64,000 nucleotides of DNA, from contig NZ_JAAIYA010000006.1 in NCBI RefSeq assembly GCF_010894405.1, positions 62,001 through 126,000 on the forward strand, read 5' to 3'. This DNA comes from Pyxidicoccus caerfyrddinensis (GTDB taxonomy: Bacteria; Myxococcota; Myxococcia; Myxococcales; Myxococcaceae). The notes under the pieces are model-generated. The model was not told the DNA's origin and made no database searches. It worked only from the letters and a program-made list of their open reading frames with translations. Made by a program: the position numbers and the translations under genes. How positions within the stretch are numbered: position 1 is the stretch's first letter; every line of letters begins with the position of its first letter. Positions 50,522-59,497 of this stretch are shown here, in pieces.

Positions 50522-53374
50522 CTACTCCGCGCGGGTGACGAGCAGCTCGTGCTCGCCGCCCGTGCGCCGCAGCTGGAGGCGCACCGGAGAGCCGGGCACG
50601 CCCTTGGTGCGGGACTCGGCCTCCGTCCTGTCGCGCACCACCAGCCCGTCCACCGCGAGCAGCCGGTCTCCCACGGAGACGCCCGCGCGCGCGGCGGGCC
50701 CGTCCGGCGTCAGCCAGGCGAACGTCACCAGGCCCCTGTCTTCACTGAAGCCCGCGCCCAGGGTGCCGGGCGCGGCGCGGCGCGGGGACACGGTGATGTC
50801 GCCCAGCTCGCTGGCCTCCGCCTCCACCACCTTCACCGTGCGCGTCTCCGTGCGTCCCTCGGGAGGCATGAGCCGCACGGTGTGCGCGCCGGGGCGCACG
50901 TCGTCGAGGCGGAAGCGGCCGTCCGCGCCGGTGCGCGCGTCCGGCTGCGCCGTCACCGTCCGGTCCAGGAACACCGCCACGCCCGGGGCCGGCCCGCCGC
51001 CCCGGCTCCATACCGCGCGCCCGGAGATGGAGGACGCGCCGCCGGTGAGGGGCACCTCCACCTCCGCGGAGCCGCCCGGCGTCAACGTCACCTGGGCCTC
51101 GCCCGTGCGGCCGTCTGCGGCGCGCACGGAGAGCTGGAGGCGCTGACCGGGCGCGTCCGGCAGGAAGAAGGTGTCGCCGGGGAAGCGCCGCGCGGTGGGG
51201 GACGCGCCGGCCCACGGCAGCTCCTCGCCATCCGGCTCGTGCAGCTCCAGGACGAAGCCGTCCGGCGGCGTGCCACCGGCGGACACCACGCGTCCGCGCA
51301 GCGTGGCCGCGGGCTGGAGGCGCAGGCTCTGGGGGCCCTGGTCCTCCTTCACGCCGGTGAGGCGGCCCACGCGTCCGCCGTTGTGCGCCACCAGCGTCAG
51401 GGGCGCGGCATTCTGGGGGCGCGGGAGCAGCTGGAAGTGGCCGGACTCGTCCGCACGCACTGTCAGGTTGATGGCGAACTCCCCGGGCTGGACGGCGACC
51501 ACCACCGCGAGCGGGCTGGGTGCCCCCGAGGGCTCCAGCACGGTGCCGGAGAGGCCGTCGTGCTCCCTCAGCGTGAGGTCCAGCCGCAGGTTGCTTCCCG
51601 CCGTCACCGTCACCGCCGGGTCGTTCTCCACGTGGAAGAAGAGGGTGGGCTCCGCGCGCGCCTGCGTGGAGAACTGGTACACGCCTTCGGGCAGCTCCAC
51701 CTGGTAGTGGCCCCGGGCATCCGTCTCCACCGTGGCCGCGCCCAGGCTGCCCTTGGGAATCGCGTGCACCAGGATGCTCCCCTCCAGGGGCGCGCCCGAC
51801 GGCCGCGTCACCTGGCCCCAGACGATGCCGGACTCCGGCAGGGTGAAGTCCACGCGCGTGGTGACGTTGGCCTGGAGCGTCTCCAGCCGGAGGGTCCACC
51901 GGGAGGAGCGCTCGCGCCGGACCTTCACCGAGGACAGCCCCGCCTCCAGTCCCTCCAGCCGGTACGCGCCCGCGGCGTCCGTCAGCGTGGTGCGCGCGCT
52001 GCCTTCGCGCTGGCGGAGCGCCACGGCCACCTGGGCACCCGGGACGGGCCTGCCCTCCGTGTCCACCACCGTGCCCTCCACCACCGCCGTCGCGGGCACC
52101 AGCTTCACGTCGAGCGGCGTGTAGCGCTCCGCGATGACGACCACCGCGTCCGCCACCTGGCCCGTCATCCCCGGGGCCCGCGCGGCCACGTCGTACTCGC
52201 CCGGCGGCAGGTCCATCCGCCACGTCCCATCCACGGCCGACGTGGCGCGGCCCAGCTCGCCCGCGCTGCCCCGGGGCGAGGCCACCAGCACCGCGCCCCG
52301 CACCGGCGCGCCGTTCGCCGACACGGTGCCCTCGAGTCCACTGGCGCCGCCCAGCGTCACCGTAAGGCCGCGCAGCGTCTCGCCCGGCGCTACGGACAGG
52401 GGCGTGGCGATGTGGCCCACCGCGTCGCCCCGTCGCGCGGACACGCGCCAGGTGCCCGTGTCCACCTCCAGCGCGAAGCCGCCGCTGTCGCCCGTGGTGG
52501 TGCGCACCGGCTCGGCGCCGCCGACGGCCGTCACCTCCGCGCCCGCGACGGGCTGGCCGCGCGCGTCCACGACGAAGCCCTCCAGCGTGCCCGCGCCCCA
52601 CAGTCCAACTACCAGTGCGCCGGCATGCGGGACCTCGAGCAGGCGCAGCATGCGGCGGCTGAAGCCCGGGGCCTCCGCGGTGAGCGCGTAGTGGCCCGGC
52701 GCCAGGTCGGAGAAGGCGAAGCGGCCGTCCGCGCCGCTCCGCGCCACCGCCGTCTCCTCCGGCAGGTGGGCGGGGTCCGCCCAGGCGACGGCCGTGCCGG
52801 CGTAGGGCCACAGCGTCACCTCCGCGAGCGGCACCGGCTCGTCGCGGCCCTCCACCACCGTGCGCCCCTCCAGGGACACGCCCGGAGGCAGGGACAGTTC
52901 CACCGCCGTCTCCGCCTCACCCGAGGGCCGCGTCGCCGTGCGCCGGGCGGGAGCATGGCCAGGCGCGTGCGCCGCGAGCAGGTAGTCCCCCGGGCCCGCG
53001 GGCAGCCGCACCGTGCCGTCCGCGGCGGTGGTGCCCTCGCCCGCGCGGCGCCAGGGAGGCGTCCCGGTGCCGTCGTCCGTCCCGCGCAGCCAGGCCCGCA
53101 CGCGCGCACCCGCCACCGGGCCGGCGGCGTCCACCACGCGCACCACGAAGGCCCCGTCCTCCGGCGCCGCGGCCTCTTCCAGCAGCGGCGTGGGCGGTGC
53201 GCTCTCGCGAGGCGGGACTTCGGGCGCGGCCCCCGGCGCGGCGGCGATGGCGAGGGCCCCCGGCGTCGAGGGCGGATGGCCTCCAGGCGCCGGCATGCGG
53301 AACCACAGCAGCAGCACGGCCGCGATGGCGAGGCAGGAGGCGAAGAGGAGGGGAAGTCGGGAACGCTGGCGCAC
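50522..53374 (-). CDS. Exported multi-domain protein: carboxypeptidase-regulatory repeats and C-terminal PDZ
   Basis: 950 residues. One N-terminal hydrophobic segment (LLFASCLAIAAVLLLWF) acts as signal or anchor. At least seven Ig-like CarboxypepD_reg repeats follow, each with a G-x-V-x-D/E-x-x-x-x-P-x-x-x-A-x-V start and a G-x-Y/F-x-L-x-x-L-x-x-G-x-Y end (e.g. GQPVAGAEVTAVG; GRPVPGAQVAVAL). Residues about 860-950 form a PDZ-like domain (LGAGFSEDRGLVTFAWLTPDGPAARAGVSVGDRLLAVDG). PDZ domains bind protein C-termini. A GTG start is used. It converges on hrcA. Likely periplasmic or surface; function unknown. Confidence 0.8.
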   Translation of the reverse strand: MRQRSRLPLLFASCLAIAAVLLLWFRMPAPGGHPPSTPGALAIAAAPGAAPEVPPRESAPPTPLLEEAAAPEDGAFVVRVVDAAGPVAGARVRAWLRGTDDGTGTPPWRRAGEGTTAADGTVRLPAGPGDYLLAAHAPGHAPARRTATRPSGEAETAVELSLPPGVSLEGRTVVEGRDEPVPLAEVTLWPYAGTAVAWADPAHLPEETAVARSGADGRFAFSDLAPGHYALTAEAPGFSRRMLRLLEVPHAGALVVGLWGAGTLEGFVVDARGQPVAGAEVTAVGGAEPVRTTTGDSGGFALEVDTGTWRVSARRGDAVGHIATPLSVAPGETLRGLTVTLGGASGLEGTVSANGAPVRGAVLVASPRGSAGELGRATSAVDGTWRMDLPPGEYDVAARAPGMTGQVADAVVVIAERYTPLDVKLVPATAVVEGTVVDTEGRPVPGAQVAVALRQREGSARTTLTDAAGAYRLEGLEAGLSSVKVRRERSSRWTLRLETLQANVTTRVDFTLPESGIVWGQVTRPSGAPLEGSILVHAIPKGSLGAATVETDARGHYQVELPEGVYQFSTQARAEPTLFFHVENDPAVTVTAGSNLRLDLTLREHDGLSGTVLEPSGAPSPLAVVVAVQPGEFAINLTVRADESGHFQLLPRPQNAAPLTLVAHNGGRVGRLTGVKEDQGPQSLRLQPAATLRGRVVSAGGTPPDGFVLELHEPDGEELPWAGASPTARRFPGDTFFLPDAPGQRLQLSVRAADGRTGEAQVTLTPGGSAEVEVPLTGGASSISGRAVWSRGGGPAPGVAVFLDRTVTAQPDARTGADGRFRLDDVRPGAHTVRLMPPEGRTETRTVKVVEAEASELGDITVSPRRAAPGTLGAGFSEDRGLVTFAWLTPDGPAARAGVSVGDRLLAVDGLVVRDRTEAESRTKGVPGSPVRLQLRRTGGEHELLVTRAE

Positions 53375-53452
53375 GGGCTCGGCCTCCCCACGGCGGAGGG
53401 GAGGCCGCCGCGGATGGCCCCAGCCTAGGCCAGACAGGACCTGAATCGAAAT

Positions 53453-54442
53453 TCAGGATGGGGCGGGCGCGTAGACGCGCAGCGCCGCCGGGGCCACCTC
53501 GAAGCGCATGGGCGTGTGGCCGACGAGCTCTCCGTCCGCGTTCACCTCCTGGACGGGGTCGGCCTCCACGTAGAGGCGGACCGCTCGCAGCGACGTGACG
53601 GCCGGGTGGTCCTCGTGCTCGCCGGAGCGCAGTGACAGCGCCACGCGCGCCAGCGTGGCGACGTCCTGCAACTGGCCCAGGCCGGTGCCCTCGCGGCCAT
53701 TGGCGGCGGACGGCGCGGTGATGGCGTAGACGTGGAGACGCCTGTCATCCAGTTGCGAATCCTTGGACACCACGTTGCCCGCCCCGTGGTAGCGGCCGTT
53801 GCCCACCACGAGCTGCAGCGCGTCCAGCTCCAGCTCCTCGTTGTCGGCCTGGATGCGCACGTGGAAGTGCTGGAGGTCCTTCACCTCCGCGGCGGCGGCC
53901 ACCGGGTAGGCCAGCTTCCCCGCGCGCTGCTTGAGGCGCTTGGTCAGCCGCTTCGCAATCGCCGTGGCCAGGCCCAGGCTGGCCGCGTTGAGGAAGGGCC
54001 GCCCGTTGGCCAGGCCCACGTCCACGCGCGCCGTGTAGCCGTTGGCGATGACGTCGCACGCGGCCTCCACGTCCGCGGGAATCCCCAGCGAGCGCGCGAA
54101 GTCGTTGCCCGTGCCCAGCGGCAGCACGCCCAGCGTCACGTCCCGGCCCAGCAGCTTCGCCACCACGCAGCTCAGCGTGCCGTCACCGCCGCCCACGAGG
54201 ATGCGGCGCGCGCCCAATTGCGTCATCCGCTCCAGCACGTGCTCCAGGCGCTCGGTTCTGGACAGGGCGTAGCTCTCCACCAGCGGGACGCCCCGGTCCG
54301 CGAGCGCGGCGCGCGCTTTTTCGAAGGCCTCCCGGCCCGAGCGTGAGCGGGTGTTCACCACCAACACCGCGGGCCCGTCGTCCAGGGCCCGGCGACGTGG
54401 AGGCTCGATGAGGGCGGGTTCCAGGACGGCCTCTCTTTCCAT
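53453..54442 (-). CDS. Diacylglycerol/lipid kinase (YegS/BmrU type)
   Basis: 329 residues. The catalytic loop GGGDGT is at 84-89, followed by LPLGTGNDFARSLG and, in the second domain, the conserved GRYHGAGNVVSKDSQLDDRRLHVY pattern in which Asp and Gly bind substrate. It would phosphorylate diacylglycerol or a related lipid at the inner membrane. Its ATG at 54442 lies 171 bases after the EF-hand gene on the same strand, with a terminator between, so it probably has its own promoter. The next gene downstream on the same strand is the PDZ protein. Confidence 0.92.
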   Translation of the reverse strand: MEREAVLEPALIEPPRRRALDDGPAVLVVNTRSRSGREAFEKARAALADRGVPLVESYALSRTERLEHVLERMTQLGARRILVGGGDGTLSCVVAKLLGRDVTLGVLPLGTGNDFARSLGIPADVEAACDVIANGYTARVDVGLANGRPFLNAASLGLATAIAKRLTKRLKQRAGKLAYPVAAAAEVKDLQHFHVRIQADNEELELDALQLVVGNGRYHGAGNVVSKDSQLDDRRLHVYAITAPSAANGREGTGLGQLQDVATLARVALSLRSGEHEDHPAVTSLRAVRLYVEADPVQEVNADGELVGHTPMRFEVAPAALRVYAPAPS

Positions 54443-54517
54443 GACCCTTTCAAGCTGTGCACGACGGGGCAGGCGGGCCAGCGGTCCGTACGGGCGGTGC
54501 GGCGTCGGAAGTGTCTG

Positions 54518-54558
54518 AAAGGGAAACCCCCAGGACGCCGGGAGGGCGACCTGGGGGT
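54518..54558 (-). terminator. Rho-independent terminator of the EF-hand gene
   Basis: On the minus strand, ACCCCCAGG and CCTGGGGGT pair over nine bases around a 15-base loop and are followed by TTTCCCTTTC. It lies 55 bases after the EF-hand lipoprotein stop and before the lipid kinase start. Confidence 0.6.
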
Positions 54559-54613
54559 CGGGGGCACGGCACGAGGGGGAATCCTCACGGGCTGCCGCGG
54601 CCCGGCGTGGGGG

Positions 54614-55480
54614 CTACTCCTCCGCGTCGCGGCCTTCGATGATGCGGCGCTGGATTTCCTCGCGCAGCGGCAGGGCCTCCGCGGTGCTCAGCGTGCCGTC
54701 GCCGTTGGTGTCGTACGTGGCCATCAGCGTGGCGCGGCGCGCCTGGGCGGCGGCCACCCGGTCCTGGCGCAGCGCGAGGCGCTCACCGTCTTCCAGCACG
54801 CCGTTGCCGTTGGTGTCGTACTGGGCCAGGAGCGCCTGGCGCTTCTGCTGCCAGCGGGCGCGCACGGCCTGCCGCGCCGCGAGACGCTCCGACTCGTCCA
54901 GCTTGCCGTCGTCATTGGCGTCGAACTTCTCCAGGCGCTCGTCACGCAGCCGCTCGCAGCGGGCCTCCATGGCGTTGACCAGCGCGGTGCGCTCCTCGGC
55001 GGACAGCGAGCCGCTGCCGTCCTCGTCGAAGGCCCAGCGCACCCGCCAGAAGGCCCAGTTGCGCGCGCGCTGGCGCAGCTGGGCGAGGCGCGGGCGGACG
55101 GTGTCGCGCCGCTCGCCCAGGTCCGCCCTCAGCTCGGCCAGCTCCGCGCGGCTCAGGGTGCCGTCCCCGTCCGCGTCGTACTTCTCCAGCACCTCCTGGC
55201 GGCGGGCGCTGAAGTCGCACAGGTTGCCCTCGTCGGTGGGCTCCTGGTTGACGGTGTCCACGTCCTCCGTGGCCATGGACTGCATCGTGGAGGTGTCCGC
55301 GTCGGCCACCGCTTCTCCGCCGATGTCGCCTCCCTCCTCGGAGGCGGTGAGGAAGGCGGCGGCCTCGCCGACGGCGAGGTCCTCCTCGACCGCGTCCTTC
55401 CCACAGGCGACGAGGCCCAGGGGCAGGGTGAAGCACAGCGCGGCGGCGAGCAGACGGCGGTGGGAAGAGATGAAGCGCAT
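54614..55480 (-). CDS. EF-hand calcium-binding lipoprotein
   Basis: 288 residues from the ATG at 55480 (GGAGG upstream). Lipobox L-V-A-C in LPLGLVACGK. After an acidic linker, five EF-hand loops occur near residues 100, 150, 185, 220 and 256: DADGDGTLSRAE, DEDGSGSLSAEE, DANDDGKLDESE, DTNGNGVLEDGE and DTNGDGTLSTAE, all with the six usual oxygen ligands. The helices between them are charged. It should bind calcium at the periplasmic or outer face. It is divergent from an H1-like gene; no further role can be inferred. Confidence 0.88.
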   Translation of the reverse strand: MRFISSHRRLLAAALCFTLPLGLVACGKDAVEEDLAVGEAAAFLTASEEGGDIGGEAVADADTSTMQSMATEDVDTVNQEPTDEGNLCDFSARRQEVLEKYDADGDGTLSRAELAELRADLGERRDTVRPRLAQLRQRARNWAFWRVRWAFDEDGSGSLSAEERTALVNAMEARCERLRDERLEKFDANDDGKLDESERLAARQAVRARWQQKRQALLAQYDTNGNGVLEDGERLALRQDRVAAAQARRATLMATYDTNGDGTLSTAEALPLREEIQRRIIEGRDAEE

Positions 55481-55742
55481 GGGGTTCCTCCAGAAGGTTC
55501 GTAGGTGCGGCGTGTTCCGGCCTCGCTCCTCCTGAACCCGGCCTCCGCGGAGAAGTTGCGGGGGGAATTTCCGCGCGCGCCCCTGGGGTCTGCGCGGTGC
55601 GGCCGCAAGGGCTGATGTGGGGCTTGACGTTCCCGGGTGGACACATGTGGCCCGGGGGCCGCTTCCATGACGGCAGGTGGCTGCCCACCTTGCAGGTAAC
55701 GCTGGCTCCACACCGGCGCCGACATCTGCCAGGAGGCAACGC

Positions 55743-56204
55743 ATGGCACGTGGAAGCAAGGCGAAGTACACGTCGAAGCAGAAGCGAATGGCCGAGCACA
55801 TCGAGGAGGGCTACGAGAAGAAGGGCACGTCGGAGAAGACGGCCGAGGCCCGGGCCTGGGCCACCGTCAACAAGCTCACCGGTGGTGGGATGAAGGGCGG
55901 CTCCGGCAGCAAGGCCAAGGCCGCGCGCCGCCGTCCCGCCGCGCGGAAGAATGCGCGCAAGGCCGGCGCGAAGGGCGGCAAGGCGCGCGCCGCCGCCACC
56001 CGGAAGGCCACGCGCTCCACGCGCAAGGGCGGCAAGACCACGGTGCGCGGCACCGCGGCGCGCCGGGCCACCGCGAAGCGCGGCGCCACCACGAGCCGCG
56101 CCAAGAAGAGCACCACCCCGCGCGGCGGCACCCGCAAGAGCACCACCAGCCGGAGCCGGAGCGGCGGCCGCAAGAGCAGCAGCCGGAGCAGCACGCGCAA
56201 GTAG
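55743..56204 (+). CDS. Basic DNA-binding-like protein with N-terminal 'plasmid stabilization' domain and H1-like tail
   Basis: 153 residues. The N-terminal 50 (KYTSKQKRMAEHIEEGYEKK, then SEKTAEARAWATVNKLTGG) match a small domain commonly labelled plasmid stabilization protein. The last 100 residues are Lys/Arg/Ala/Ser/Thr repeats like histone H1 tails (KKSTTPRGGTRKSTTSRSRS), which should bind DNA without sequence preference. The ATG at 55743 follows AGGAGG. Probably a nucleoid-associated protein. The tail makes homology detection by composition unreliable; the N-terminal domain is the sound part. Confidence 0.75.
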   Translation: MARGSKAKYTSKQKRMAEHIEEGYEKKGTSEKTAEARAWATVNKLTGGGMKGGSGSKAKAARRRPAARKNARKAGAKGGKARAAATRKATRSTRKGGKTTVRGTAARRATAKRGATTSRAKKSTTPRGGTRKSTTSRSRSGGRKSSSRSSTRK

Positions 56205-56218
56205 GGCACCCACCCCGT

Positions 56219-56244
56219 CCCCATCTCCCGTGTGGGAGATGGGG
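56219..56244. terminator. Perfect 11-base stem-loop between converging genes
   Basis: CCCCATCTCCC, GTGT loop, GGGAGATGGGG. It lies 14 bases after the H1-like gene and 45 bases after the stop of the converging HAD gene. No T run follows on either strand, but the place suits a bidirectional terminator. Confidence 0.65.
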
Positions 56245-56289
56245 CGCGGGGCCCGGCGGCGTACGCCGAGCCCCGCGCTCGGAGGCGCG

Positions 56290-56997
56290 TTACTCGTCCT
56301 TGGCCGTCTGCGCGGCGCTGGCCTCGTTCCACGGCCAGTCGCGGTGCGAGGCCTCGAGGCGCGCGAGCAGCTCCGCCGGGTCCTTCACCAGCGTGCGGCA
56401 GCCCGCGGAGCGCAGGTCGTCCGGAGAGAAGCCGCCGGCCAGCACGCCCACCGTGGCCAGGCCCAGCTTGTTGGCGGCGAGCGCGTCATAGGGCGTGTCG
56501 CCCACCACCACCGTGACGCGCGATTCCGGCTTTCCCAGCCGCTCCAGCGCGGCCTCGAAGATGTCCGGGTGGGGCTTGCTCTTGTCCGCGTCGTCCTTGC
56601 TCGTCTTCGCCTCGAACAGGCCGTCGATGCCGCACAGCTTCACGTACTGCTTCAGCTCGTCCTCCTTGGCGCTGGAGGCCAGGGCGGCGCGGATGCCGGA
56701 GGCGCGCAGCCGCTGGAACAGCTCGCGCACGCGCGGGAAGGCGCGCACCTTGGGCAGGAACTCCTTCACGAAGAGCTGGCCGCGGTACTCCTCCAAATCC
56801 TTCCCGAAGCGCTCCAGCTCCTCGTCGTTGAAGAAGACGGGGATGAGCTGGTCGGCGCCTTTTCCAATCTGGCTGCGCACGTGTGAGAACGGAATGTCCC
56901 GACCGAAGTGCAGGAAGGCGCGGCGCCACGCCTCGGCGTGCTCGTCCACCGAGTCCACCAGCGTGCCGTCCACATCGAAGATGACGTTTTCAACCAT
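56290..56997 (-). CDS. HAD-family phosphatase
   Basis: 235 residues. Motif I FDVDGTLVDS with nucleophile Asp8 and acid Asp10, motif II LASSAK, motif III Lys in KPHPD, and motif IV VVGDTPYD. The cap lies between motifs I and II. This is the phosphoglycolate-phosphatase/beta-phosphoglucomutase-like subclass; substrate unknown. The ATG at 56997 gives the normal start next to motif I; a GTG at 57018 would add seven residues. It lies 48 bases downstream of a lipoprotein gene on the same strand. Confidence 0.92.
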   Translation of the reverse strand: MVENVIFDVDGTLVDSVDEHAEAWRRAFLHFGRDIPFSHVRSQIGKGADQLIPVFFNDEELERFGKDLEEYRGQLFVKEFLPKVRAFPRVRELFQRLRASGIRAALASSAKEDELKQYVKLCGIDGLFEAKTSKDDADKSKPHPDIFEAALERLGKPESRVTVVVGDTPYDALAANKLGLATVGVLAGGFSPDDLRSAGCRTLVKDPAELLARLEASHRDWPWNEASAAQTAKDE

Positions 56998-57045
56998 GAG
57001 TGCCGTTGCTCCCGGCACCGAAGGTGGGGACGACGCGAGGGCCGG

Positions 57046-57843
57046 TCAACCGCCCGTGGGCGGCGCGGCGGGAGTGGACTCCACCAGTGTCCGCGACTGC
57101 ACCGCGTATCCTTCCGGCGCGGTCAGGGTGAAGGCGTCATTGGGCAGCGGAGCGTTCAGCTCCACGCGGCCGAGCACCGTCTCTCCCACCTGCTTGCCGC
57201 CCAGCCACCGGGTGATGCGCTTGGGCACACACAAATCGAGCCCCTTGTCGCAGTGCTCGTCCTCCACGCGCTCCTCGGCCTGAGTGCCGTCCGGGGCGCG
57301 GGTGCGCTTGCCCAGGTAGTCCAGCCGCGGCCAGCGCAACACGTAGACCATCTCCGTGCCCAGGGCCTCGCCCTCCAGCGTCTGCACCAGCTCCACCGCC
57401 TCCGGGGCGCGCGGGTGCGTGGCGCGGCGGGCGGTGGCGCTGCGCAAGAGCAGCGGCGTGCGGAAGCCCTCCGGCGTGAAGGGGCTGAAGGTCTGGTTGA
57501 GGAAGCCGGCCAGCTTCGCCGGGGGCAGCTCCGACTTGAAGGTGCTGAAGGACTTCTCCCCGTCCACCTGCTGGAACAGGTGCGTGCCGTCCCACGAGAA
57601 GGTGCGCGAGGCCGGCGGGCCCAGCGAGCCGCGCATGCGCTGCGGGGCGCGGTAGTCGAAGGTGAAGGTCACCGCCTCCTGCCCCTCGTCCTTCACCGTG
57701 CCGGCGATGCGGTAGCTGGTGAGCTTCGCGTCGCGCCCGGCCAGCCGCGTCCGCACCTCGGTGGCGAGGTTGGTGTCCTCGCTCTTCCGGGAGCAGCCGG
57801 CGAGGGCCAGGAGGACACAGGGCAAGAGGAGGCGGGCGCGCAT
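57046..57843 (-). CDS. Lipoprotein, possible LolA/LolB-like fold
   Basis: 265 residues from the ATG at 57843, with a clean lipobox LAGC in RLLLPCVLLALAGCSRK. The body has the strand-rich pattern of LolA-like lipid-binding half barrels (TSYRIAGTVKDEGQEAVTFTFDYRAPQRMRG, SWDGTHLFQQVDGEKSF), but the C-terminus with the paired Cys (EHCDKGLDLCVPKRI) is not typical. The fold is a guess by eye. It is first of a possible two-gene unit with the HAD phosphatase. Confidence 0.6.
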   Translation of the reverse strand: MRARLLLPCVLLALAGCSRKSEDTNLATEVRTRLAGRDAKLTSYRIAGTVKDEGQEAVTFTFDYRAPQRMRGSLGPPASRTFSWDGTHLFQQVDGEKSFSTFKSELPPAKLAGFLNQTFSPFTPEGFRTPLLLRSATARRATHPRAPEAVELVQTLEGEALGTEMVYVLRWPRLDYLGKRTRAPDGTQAEERVEDEHCDKGLDLCVPKRITRWLGGKQVGETVLGRVELNAPLPNDAFTLTAPEGYAVQSRTLVESTPAAPPTGG

Positions 57844-57870
57844 GGGAGGGCCGGGAAGAAGAGGGGAGTG

Positions 57871-57911
57871 CCAGAAAAGCAAGGAGGCCCGCCTGTCGCC
57901 AGGGGGCCTCC
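57871..57911 (-). terminator. Rho-independent terminator of the small lipoprotein gene
   Basis: On the minus strand GGAGGCCC and GGGCCTCC pair over eight bases around a 13-base loop and are followed by TTGCTTTTCTGG. It lies 33 bases after the small lipoprotein stop at 57944. Confidence 0.65.
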
Positions 57912-57943
57912 CGCGTACCGACCGCTTTCGCGGAGGGTGTGGA

Positions 57944-58291
57944 CTACTTGACCGCCACGCCCGTCGCGCTGGACGAGGTCACGCCGATGATGGTGCCGGC
58001 CAGGGCGTAGATGCCGTGGCGGGGCGTGGTGCCGGCCGTCAGCAGCTCGACCTTGGAGGCGCCCATGGCCTTGGCCTCGGCGATGAGGAGCTTGTTGATG
58101 ACGGTGTCCAGGTCGCTCTGGACGATATCGATGATGTGGAAGATGGCGGTCAGGCCCAGGGCGTTGGCCTGGACGACGGCAACGGCCTCTCCGTTGGAGG
58201 CGATCTCGGTACCGGAGACGACGGCGCTCTCAACGCTGGTGCAGGCAACCAGGCTGCTGGCGGCGATGGCGGACAGGACGAACTTCTTCAT
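57944..58291 (-). CDS. Small lipoprotein of unknown function
   Basis: 115 residues. Signal peptide MKKFVLSAIAASSLVACTS with lipobox L-V-A-C. The mature part is hydrophobic and Ala/Val-rich with TSVESAVVSGTEI, LLIAEAKAMGASKVELLTAG and IIGVTSSSATGVAVK; the AKAMGA-like segment recalls TRL-type or YbjQ-type proteins, but this is faint. Strong ribosome binding site (GAGGGGAAGA), its own sigma-70-like promoter and terminator suggest a well-expressed single-gene transcript. Confidence 0.7.
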   Translation of the reverse strand: MKKFVLSAIAASSLVACTSVESAVVSGTEIASNGEAVAVVQANALGLTAIFHIIDIVQSDLDTVINKLLIAEAKAMGASKVELLTAGTTPRHGIYALAGTIIGVTSSSATGVAVK

Positions 58292-58379
58292 GGTCTTCCC
58301 CTCTCTAAAGGACGCTTGTGCGGTGGCTGAGCGCCTTGGAGAGCGCCCGGCCGTTCGATTGGAACCTCAAGCGGCCGGG

Positions 58380-58407
58380 GTCGTACCAGATGTCAACTCC
58401 ATGTCAA
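58380..58407 (-). promoter_or_regulatory. Sigma-70-like promoter of the small lipoprotein gene
   Basis: On the minus strand TTGACA (58402-58407) and TACGAC (58380-58385) are 16 bases apart. A second TTGACA occurs at 58391-58396, inside the spacer. The start codon at 58291 is about 85 bases downstream. Confidence 0.5.
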
Positions 58408-58501
58408 GGTCCGTCCAGGACAGAGTGTCCCACGGGGGCTGGGCAGTGGCGCATTGCAATGCACACCTCCCCTTGCTAGCCAACCCCGAGGCTCTCTTCG
58501 C

Positions 58502-59497
58502 ATGGACACCGTCCCCGTCGCCCGTCCCGCACCCCGGTACTGGGTCCACCTGTTGCTGCTCGTGTTGACGGTGGGGACCACCTTCACCTCGTACCTCCTC
58601 TACTTCCACTTCCAGCGGCCCTACTCGCCGTCGGAGGTGTCGCCCGACGCGGCCCTGCGCGCGCTGGCGTTCAGCCTGTCGCTCTTGGCCATCCTGGGCT
58701 CGCACGAGATGGGGCACTACCTGCTGGCGCGCATCCACGGGGTGGACACGTCGCTGCCGTACTTCATCCCACTGCCGGTGCTGGGCGTGGGCACGCTGGG
58801 CGCCGTCATCCGCATCCGCGACAGGATTCCGAACCGCAACGCGCTGGTGGACATTGGCGCGGCGGGGCCGCTGGCGGGACTGGTGGTGGCGCTGCCCATC
58901 CTCTTCTGGGGGCTGGCGCACTCCACGGTGGTGGACGCGCCCAGCCTGCCGCTGGCCTTCCCCGGGGACGACTCGCTGTGGGCGTACGGGAAGGAGCTGT
59001 TCGCCTGGGTGATGGAGAAAATCACCCACGCCCCGCCCGCACCGGAGGAGGCCATCCGCGGCGTGCACACCGTCTTCGGTGACAGCCTGCTGATGCAGGG
59101 CCTCACCCGGCTGGCGGTGGGCCCGGTGCCCGAGGGCAAGGACGTGCTGGTGCACCCGGTCGTGATTGCCGGCTGGTTCGGCCTGCTCGTGACGCTGCTC
59201 AACCTGATGCCGGTGGGGCAGCTCGACGGTGGGCACCTGGCCTACGCCGTCATGGGGAACCGGGCGCGGTGGGTGGGGCGCGCGGTGGCGCTGGTGCTGC
59301 TGTTCCTCACCGTCTTCGTCACCGCGTCCTGGGGCCTGTGGCTGTTGGTGACGAGCAAGCTGGTCGGTTTCGGGCACCCGGAGGTGGTGGAGCCGCGCGA
59401 GCCGCTCAGCCTCTCGCGTAAAATCATCTGCGCGCTGTGCCTGCTGGCCCTCATCGGCTGTGCCATGCCCATCCCCTTGAGACAGGTGGTGTCATGA
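58502..59497 (+). CDS. Site-2-protease-family M50 metalloprotease
   Basis: 331 residues with six or more membrane helices. The zinc site HEMGH is at 68-72 and the third ligand is Asp242 in GQLDGGHLAY, both within hydrophobic helices, as in site-2 proteases that cut inside the membrane. There is no PDZ domain. The ATG at 58502 is chosen; the frame is open upstream. The next gene starts in its stop (ATGA), so the zinc-ribbon membrane protein is a likely partner or substrate. The signal pathway served is unknown. Confidence 0.9.
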   Translation: MDTVPVARPAPRYWVHLLLLVLTVGTTFTSYLLYFHFQRPYSPSEVSPDAALRALAFSLSLLAILGSHEMGHYLLARIHGVDTSLPYFIPLPVLGVGTLGAVIRIRDRIPNRNALVDIGAAGPLAGLVVALPILFWGLAHSTVVDAPSLPLAFPGDDSLWAYGKELFAWVMEKITHAPPAPEEAIRGVHTVFGDSLLMQGLTRLAVGPVPEGKDVLVHPVVIAGWFGLLVTLLNLMPVGQLDGGHLAYAVMGNRARWVGRAVALVLLFLTVFVTASWGLWLLVTSKLVGFGHPEVVEPREPLSLSRKIICALCLLALIGCAMPIPLRQVVS

